This document shows, piece after piece, positions 23,685 through 27,765 of a stretch of 27,765 bases of DNA; position 1 is the first letter of the stretch; the number at the start of each line of letters is the position of its first letter. The DNA is taken from positions 128,089 through 155,853 of the forward strand of contig CAJTUG010000001.1 in NCBI GenBank assembly GCA_910579605.1, in the 5' to 3' direction. Under the pieces are notes generated by a model. That model did no database searches. It saw nothing but the letters and a program-made list of their open reading frames with translations, and had not been told where the DNA came from. The position numbers and the translations under genes were made by a program. Source of the stretch: an uncultured Muribaculaceae bacterium (GTDB taxonomy: Bacteria > Bacteroidota > Bacteroidia > Bacteroidales > Muribaculaceae).

Positions 23685-25295
23685 ATGGCAAATTCAGGAC
23701 AAAATGCTTCGACGCAGACTAAATCGGGCCGTAAAATTATAAATTCTACAGCAAAAGGGACGTTGACGACGATGGCGATGGCAATCATCATCATCACTTC
23801 TATATTGAGTTTGCGTGGATTGCCTTCGGAGGCAAAATTTGGCATTCAATCTATTTTCTATTATATATTTGCGGCGGTTGTTTTTCTGTTGCCGTTTTCT
23901 TTGGTATGTGCGGAACTTGCATCGGCATATACGAAATCTGGGGGTATTTACCGCTGGATATCTGAGGCTTTCGGTCCACGTTGGGGGTGGACCGGTATGT
24001 ATCTTGAATGGCAGGCAATAATTTTCTGGTTTCCGACAGTTTTGATGTTTGGTGCAGCTTCTCTTGCTTTTATGTGTTGGCCCGAGGCTTTTGATGAAAA
24101 ATTGGCGTCGAACAAGGTCTATACTCTTGTTATAGCGTTTCTTATTTATTGGCTTGCTACGTTGAATGCATTCCGCGGGCAGCGGTCTGCCAATAAATTG
24201 ACGACATATGGTGGGTTGTTTGGAACGATAATCCCCGGGGCTATTTTGTTGGTTTTGGGTCTTGTTTATGTTTTGGCAGGAAATGAGATAGAGTTGACGC
24301 ATGAGTCTTTTTTCCCAGATTTCACGCATTTGTCTACGGTGGTTCTTGCTGCATCTATTTTCTTGTTTTATGGTGGAATGGAGATGCAGGCAGTTCATAT
24401 TAATGATATGCCTAATCCGTCGAAGCAGTATCCGCGGGCAATATTTATAGCTATAGCAGTGATTGTTGTTGTCTATGCACTTGGAACGCTTGTTATAGGC
24501 GTTGCAATTCCGACAGACAATATCAATTTGCTGCAGTCGTTGCTTGTGGCTTATAACAAGATGTGGGAGGCTTTTAATTTAGAGTGGATAGGAAATATAA
24601 TGGCATTGTTTATTATGTTTGGAGTAATAGGCCAGGTAAGTGCTCTTGTGACCGGCCCGGCTACGGGTTTGATGGCCGTTGGCCAATCGGGTTATCTGCC
24701 GCGAAAACTTCAGACAGTTAATAAACAAGGAGTAAACAAGCCGATTCTGATGATTCAAGGTCTGATAGTTTCGGCGATGACACTTGTTTTGCTTGTTCTT
24801 CCTACGGTTGAATCAGCCTATCAGATATTGTCGCAGATGTCGACAATCATGTATCTGATACTTGTGTTGATGATTTACGCATCATATATCCGCTTGCGCC
24901 GAACAGAGCCAAATAAGCCTCGTGGATTCCGTATTCCCGGCGGAAAGTTTGGGATGTGGCTTGTATGCGGAGTGGGAATTCTTGGTGCTTTTGCCGCGAT
25001 GCTTCTTAGTTTTATACCTCCGGAGCAGATAGCGACAGGCAATCCGGTTGTTTATGTAGGTATTATCGTTGTAGGTGTTTCTGTATTTTTTGCATTGCCA
25101 CTTGTGGTTTTTGCACGCCGCAAACCGTCGTGGCGTAATCCAGATGTTCATTTCTATCCATTTGATTGGCAGATAGAAGGTCGCAAACCCTCGGAGGTTT
25201 CGAAATGGGCAGAAGGTTATGAGCCGAGCGAGGAGCAGGTTGAAGCAGCGGAAAACAATGCAGTAGATTTGCATGGGAAGCAGAAGCATACATGA
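23685..25295 (+). CDS. GadC-like APC-superfamily amino-acid antiporter
   Basis: This 536-residue protein has about 12 hydrophobic helices and fits the glutamate:GABA antiporter branch of the APC superfamily. Compared from memory with E. coli GadC it shares ESFFPDFTHLSTVV (GadC KTFFPDFSKVGTLV), the HINDMPNPSKQYPRA segment after TM6 (GadC HVNEMSNPGRDYPLA), and FRIPGGK followed by LLSFIPPEQI (GadC FNIPGGK, FLPPDNI). The tail after the last helix is about 55 residues with several His, Glu and Asp; in GadC the equivalent tail is the pH-operated plug. It follows the PSD-like decarboxylase by 137 bases with a terminator between. The likely job is to exchange external amino acid for the internal decarboxylation product; the substrate is not readable. 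Confidence 0.85.
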   Translation: MANSGQNASTQTKSGRKIINSTAKGTLTTMAMAIIIITSILSLRGLPSEAKFGIQSIFYYIFAAVVFLLPFSLVCAELASAYTKSGGIYRWISEAFGPRWGWTGMYLEWQAIIFWFPTVLMFGAASLAFMCWPEAFDEKLASNKVYTLVIAFLIYWLATLNAFRGQRSANKLTTYGGLFGTIIPGAILLVLGLVYVLAGNEIELTHESFFPDFTHLSTVVLAASIFLFYGGMEMQAVHINDMPNPSKQYPRAIFIAIAVIVVVYALGTLVIGVAIPTDNINLLQSLLVAYNKMWEAFNLEWIGNIMALFIMFGVIGQVSALVTGPATGLMAVGQSGYLPRKLQTVNKQGVNKPILMIQGLIVSAMTLVLLVLPTVESAYQILSQMSTIMYLILVLMIYASYIRLRRTEPNKPRGFRIPGGKFGMWLVCGVGILGAFAAMLLSFIPPEQIATGNPVVYVGIIVVGVSVFFALPLVVFARRKPSWRNPDVHFYPFDWQIEGRKPSEVSKWAEGYEPSEEQVEAAENNAVDLHGKQKHT

Positions 25296-25311
25296 TTTAA
25301 ATTTAAAAATG

Positions 25312-25356
25312 ATGGCTGCAAGTTCCGAAGGAAGGGATTTGCAGCCATTTTGTTTT
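25312..25356 (+). terminator. Terminator after the antiporter gene
   Basis: A perfect 10-bp stem (ATGGCTGCAA at 25312-25321 and its complement at 25339-25348) with an inner TTCC/GGAA stem is followed by TTTGTTTT. Confidence 0.78.
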
Positions 25357-25376
25357 GATTTTTTCGCGAGTCTACA

Positions 25377-25405
25377 TTGGGATTGCGGTAAAATTCGTAA
25401 CTTTG
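25377..25405 (+). promoter_or_regulatory. Bacteroidetes promoter for the nucleotidyltransferase-tgt-lpt operon
   Basis: A -33 TTG (25377-25379) is 18 bases from a -7 box TAACTTTG (25398-25405). The leader to the ATG at 25445 would be about 33 nt. Confidence 0.65.
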
Positions 25406-25444
25406 TAGAGTTTATGCATACTAATCAACTTAAGTAAAGTACTA

Positions 25445-26353
25445 ATGAAACCAACATTGTTTGTTCTTGCAGCCGGAATGGGAAGCCGTTACGGTGGTTT
25501 AAAGCAGTTGGATGGGGTTGGACCTTCGGGCCAGACCATCATGGACTATTCTATTTATGATGCCGTAAAGAGCGGTTTCGGCAAGATTGTTTTTGTTATC
25601 CGTCATGATTTTGAGGAAGAATTCCGCACAAAGGTATTGAGCAAGTATGAGGGCCACGTGCCGGTAGAGGTGGTTTTCCAAAGTGTAGATGCACTACCCG
25701 AGGGCTTTACGGTACCGGCGGAGCGCACTAAACCTTGGGGGACTAATCATGCTGTTCTAATGGGTGCAGATGTTATAAAAGAACCGTTTGCTGTAATTAA
25801 TGCCGATGATTTCTATGGACGTGATGCATTTGAGGTTATGGCGACTTATCTAAAGGATTTGCCGGAGGATTCTAAAGGTAAATATTGCATGGTTGCTTTC
25901 CACCTCGGCAACACGATGACAGAAAATGGCTCTGTCAGCCGCGGGGTATGCAGTGTTGACGCCAACGGGCATTTGAAAGATGTAGTGGAGCGTACGGCGA
26001 TAAGCTTTGATGCCGACCATAAGATAACGTTTACAGACGAAAATGGTGAAAAGGTGTATTCGGAAGCTGAGACTCCTGTGTCGATGAATCTTTGGGGTTT
26101 CACTCCCGACTATTTTGACTACAGCAAGCGTGAATTTGTTGATTTCTTGACCAAGAGCATCGATACTCCTAAGAGCGAATTTTTTATACCGTTGGTAGTG
26201 GATACATTGATAAAGAGCGGCGAGGCTACTGTAGATGTGCTTAGCACAACGTCTCGTTGGTTTGGTGTCACTTATTCGGAAGACCGTCCCGGAGTAGTTG
26301 CCAATCTTGCCCGGTTGCATGCAGAAGGTGTTTATCCTGAAAAATTATTCTAA
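25445..26353 (+). CDS. Sugar-phosphate nucleotidyltransferase family protein
   Basis: This 302-residue cytoplasmic enzyme of the NTP_transferase type joins a nucleoside triphosphate and a sugar phosphate into a nucleotide sugar, most likely from UTP or a related NTP. The N-terminal nucleotide-binding loop LAAGMGSRYGGLKQ (8-21) is intact, with the GG-LK-Q variant rather than the G-GTRL of RfbA/GlmU enzymes. AVINADDFYG (about 116-125) supplies the metal-binding Asp. The C-terminal WFGVTYSEDRPGV region is conserved in Bacteroidetes homologues as far as I recall. The exact sugar cannot be assigned. It is the first gene of an operon with tgt (24 bases on) and an LptF/G permease. Confidence 0.8.
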   Translation: MKPTLFVLAAGMGSRYGGLKQLDGVGPSGQTIMDYSIYDAVKSGFGKIVFVIRHDFEEEFRTKVLSKYEGHVPVEVVFQSVDALPEGFTVPAERTKPWGTNHAVLMGADVIKEPFAVINADDFYGRDAFEVMATYLKDLPEDSKGKYCMVAFHLGNTMTENGSVSRGVCSVDANGHLKDVVERTAISFDADHKITFTDENGEKVYSEAETPVSMNLWGFTPDYFDYSKREFVDFLTKSIDTPKSEFFIPLVVDTLIKSGEATVDVLSTTSRWFGVTYSEDRPGVVANLARLHAEGVYPEKLF

Positions 26354-26377
26354 ACAAATATAATAATCGTATAGCCC

Positions 26378-27508
26378 ATGAAATTTACCCTTGAGAAGAC
26401 GAGCGAAGATTGCAAGGCTCGCGCCGCGACAATAGAAACGGACCATGGATTGATCCATACTCCTATTTTTATGCCCGTAGGTACGGCCGGTACAGTTAAA
26501 GGGGTTCATACTTCGGAACTTCGCCGTGAGGTCAAGGCGCAGATAATTTTGGGCAATACCTATCATTTATACCTCCGGCCCGGGATGCAGGTAATCCGCG
26601 AGGCCGGAGGTCTTCACCGCTTCAATGGCTGGGATCGCCCTATTTTGACCGATAGTGGCGGTTTTCAGGTATTTTCGTTGAGTTCAAACCGTAAACTCAC
26701 AGAGGAGGGCGCACATTTCCGAAGCCATATCGATGGTTCCAAGCATTTGTTTACTCCAGAGAGTGTTGTTGATATCCAGCGTATAATAGGCTCTGATATT
26801 ATGATGGCGCTTGACGAATGCACACCCGGAACTGCCGATTACGGCTATGCCAGGAAATCGCTTGATTTGACCAAGCGTTGGCTTGAGCGCGGATGGAATC
26901 ATTATAAATCTACAGAGCCTTTGTATGGTCATTATCAGTCGTATTTCCCTATAGTTCAGGGATGCACTTATCCTGATTTGCGCCGCGAGGCTGCGAGTCA
27001 TGTATCATCGTTGGGTGCAGATGGTTATGCTATAGGAGGACTTGCCGTGGGCGAGCCGGCCGAGGTGATGTATGACATGATAGATGTTGTTAACGAGATA
27101 TTGCCACAAGACCGTCCTCGCTATCTTATGGGCGTTGGGACGCCTGTTAATATTCTTGAGGCTATAGACCGAGGAGTGGACATGATGGACTGTGTAATGC
27201 CTACGCGTAACGGCCGCAACGGTATGCTTTTCACTCCGGAGGGGACTATGAATATGCGTAACCTTAAATGGGCACATGATTTTTCGCCTTTGTGGGAGGA
27301 TGGCCCATGTGAGGTAGACCGCGTTTACAGCAAGGCTTATGTGAGACATCTGTTTATAGCAAATGAGCTATTGGCAATGCAGATAGCGTCGATTCATAAT
27401 CTGTCGTTCTATCTGTGGCTTGTAGGCGAAGCTCGGAAGCATATCTTCGAGGGCGATTTCCACAAGTGGAAGACGGAGATGGTTCAGAAGCTTAACAGGC
27501 GCTTATAA
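26378..27508 (+). CDS. tgt: tRNA-guanine transglycosylase with an altered zinc site
   Basis: Tgt (376 residues) swaps guanine 34 for preQ1 in GUN-anticodon tRNAs on the way to queuosine. DSGGFQVFSL (92-101) carries catalytic Asp92, PIVQGCTYPDLR (191-202) and GGLAVGEP (220-227) bind the base, and MMDCVMPTRNGRNG (269-282) carries the nucleophile Asp271. GGLAVGE is the bacterial preQ1 form. The C-terminal zinc site, normally C-x-C-x2-C-x25-H, reads G309-x-C311-x2-D314-x25-H340: two of three Cys are replaced, while spacing to His340 (in ASIHNL) is exact. This may be a lineage feature and not a defect. It lies 24 bases after the nucleotidyltransferase and 12 before the next gene. Confidence 0.96.
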   Translation: MKFTLEKTSEDCKARAATIETDHGLIHTPIFMPVGTAGTVKGVHTSELRREVKAQIILGNTYHLYLRPGMQVIREAGGLHRFNGWDRPILTDSGGFQVFSLSSNRKLTEEGAHFRSHIDGSKHLFTPESVVDIQRIIGSDIMMALDECTPGTADYGYARKSLDLTKRWLERGWNHYKSTEPLYGHYQSYFPIVQGCTYPDLRREAASHVSSLGADGYAIGGLAVGEPAEVMYDMIDVVNEILPQDRPRYLMGVGTPVNILEAIDRGVDMMDCVMPTRNGRNGMLFTPEGTMNMRNLKWAHDFSPLWEDGPCEVDRVYSKAYVRHLFIANELLAMQIASIHNLSFYLWLVGEARKHIFEGDFHKWKTEMVQKLNRRL

Positions 27509-27520
27509 AGGTTATCAGCA

Positions 27521-27765
27521 GTGTTCAAGATACTTGACCGATACATAATAAGGAAATTCCTCGGCACTTATATATTTGCCATCATATTGTTGCTGGCGAT
27601 AGTTGTGATGTTTGATGTAAACGAGAAATTGGACTCGTTTATCAAGGCACCGCTCGGGGCAACTATATTTGATTATTTTTTAAATTTCCTACCTTATTTT
27701 GCCAACCAGTTTTCGCCGCTGTTCACATTTATAGCGGTTATATTTTTCACGTCTAAGCTTGCCGG
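27521..27765 (+). CDS. LptF/LptG (YjgP/YjgQ) family permease, 5' end only
   Basis: The first 81 codons are present and the gene runs off the right edge. The translation begins (V/M)FKILDRYIIRKFLGTYIFA, followed by a hydrophobic helix (IILLLAIVVMFDVNEKLDSF) and a second (FTFIAVIFFTSKLAG). This is the usual start of an LptF/LptG permease, which with LptB drives lipopolysaccharide transport from the inner membrane. GTG 27521 is chosen because TAAAGG, a plausible ribosome site, lies ten bases upstream and no ATG fits. It follows tgt by 12 bases in the same operon. LptF and LptG cannot be told apart from this fragment. Confidence 0.85.
   Translation, partial: MFKILDRYIIRKFLGTYIFAIILLLAIVVMFDVNEKLDSFIKAPLGATIFDYFLNFLPYFANQFSPLFTFIAVIFFTSKLA

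Overview
The window looks like a chromosomal segment of a gut-type Bacteroidales, possibly Muribaculaceae. This is inferred from a SusC/SusD pair, lipoproteins with acidic residues just after the lipobox cysteine, weak Shine-Dalgarno signals, and repeated TAnnTTTG -7 boxes of the Bacteroidetes sigma-70 type. No tRNA, rRNA, insertion sequence, CRISPR array or phage gene was seen.

Layout. (1) 1-2498: a type II NADH dehydrogenase overlapping an Eis-like acetyltransferase. (2) 2484-11332: a divergent surface lipoprotein facing a susC-susD-lipoprotein operon that ends in strong terminator hairpins, then a tiny membrane protein. (3) 11344-12464 on the minus strand: recR and a GNAT acetyltransferase overlapping by ATGA. 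(4) 12520-17156: a run from one good promoter, panC-panD-ffh-folD-capA-like, mixing pantothenate synthesis, signal recognition particle, one-carbon metabolism and an exported metallophosphoesterase-like protein. (5) 17157-17484: no protein gene, but a promoter and a strong terminator about 135 nt apart, a candidate small RNA. (6) 17485-20844: two divergent exported proteins, one unrecognised and one SEL1/TPR-like. (7) 21040-22065: a ROK glucokinase with its own promoter. (8) 22187-25295: the most interesting part, a leader with a terminator and a competing pairing, a soluble phosphatidylserine-decarboxylase-fold enzyme, and a GadC-like amino-acid antiporter. (9) 25377-27765: a sugar nucleotidyltransferase, tgt, and the start of an LptF/LptG permease gene cut by the window edge.

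How they work together. The SusCD locus should import a glycan or peptide across the outer membrane; no degradative enzyme or dedicated regulator is beside it, so the substrate is unknown. The decarboxylase/antiporter pair resembles in logic the GadB/GadC acid-resistance and amine-export systems. Here, however, the decarboxylase would be a self-processing pyruvoyl enzyme of the PSD/PsiD type rather than a PLP enzyme. Its substrate cannot be read from the sequence. Most other genes are housekeeping.
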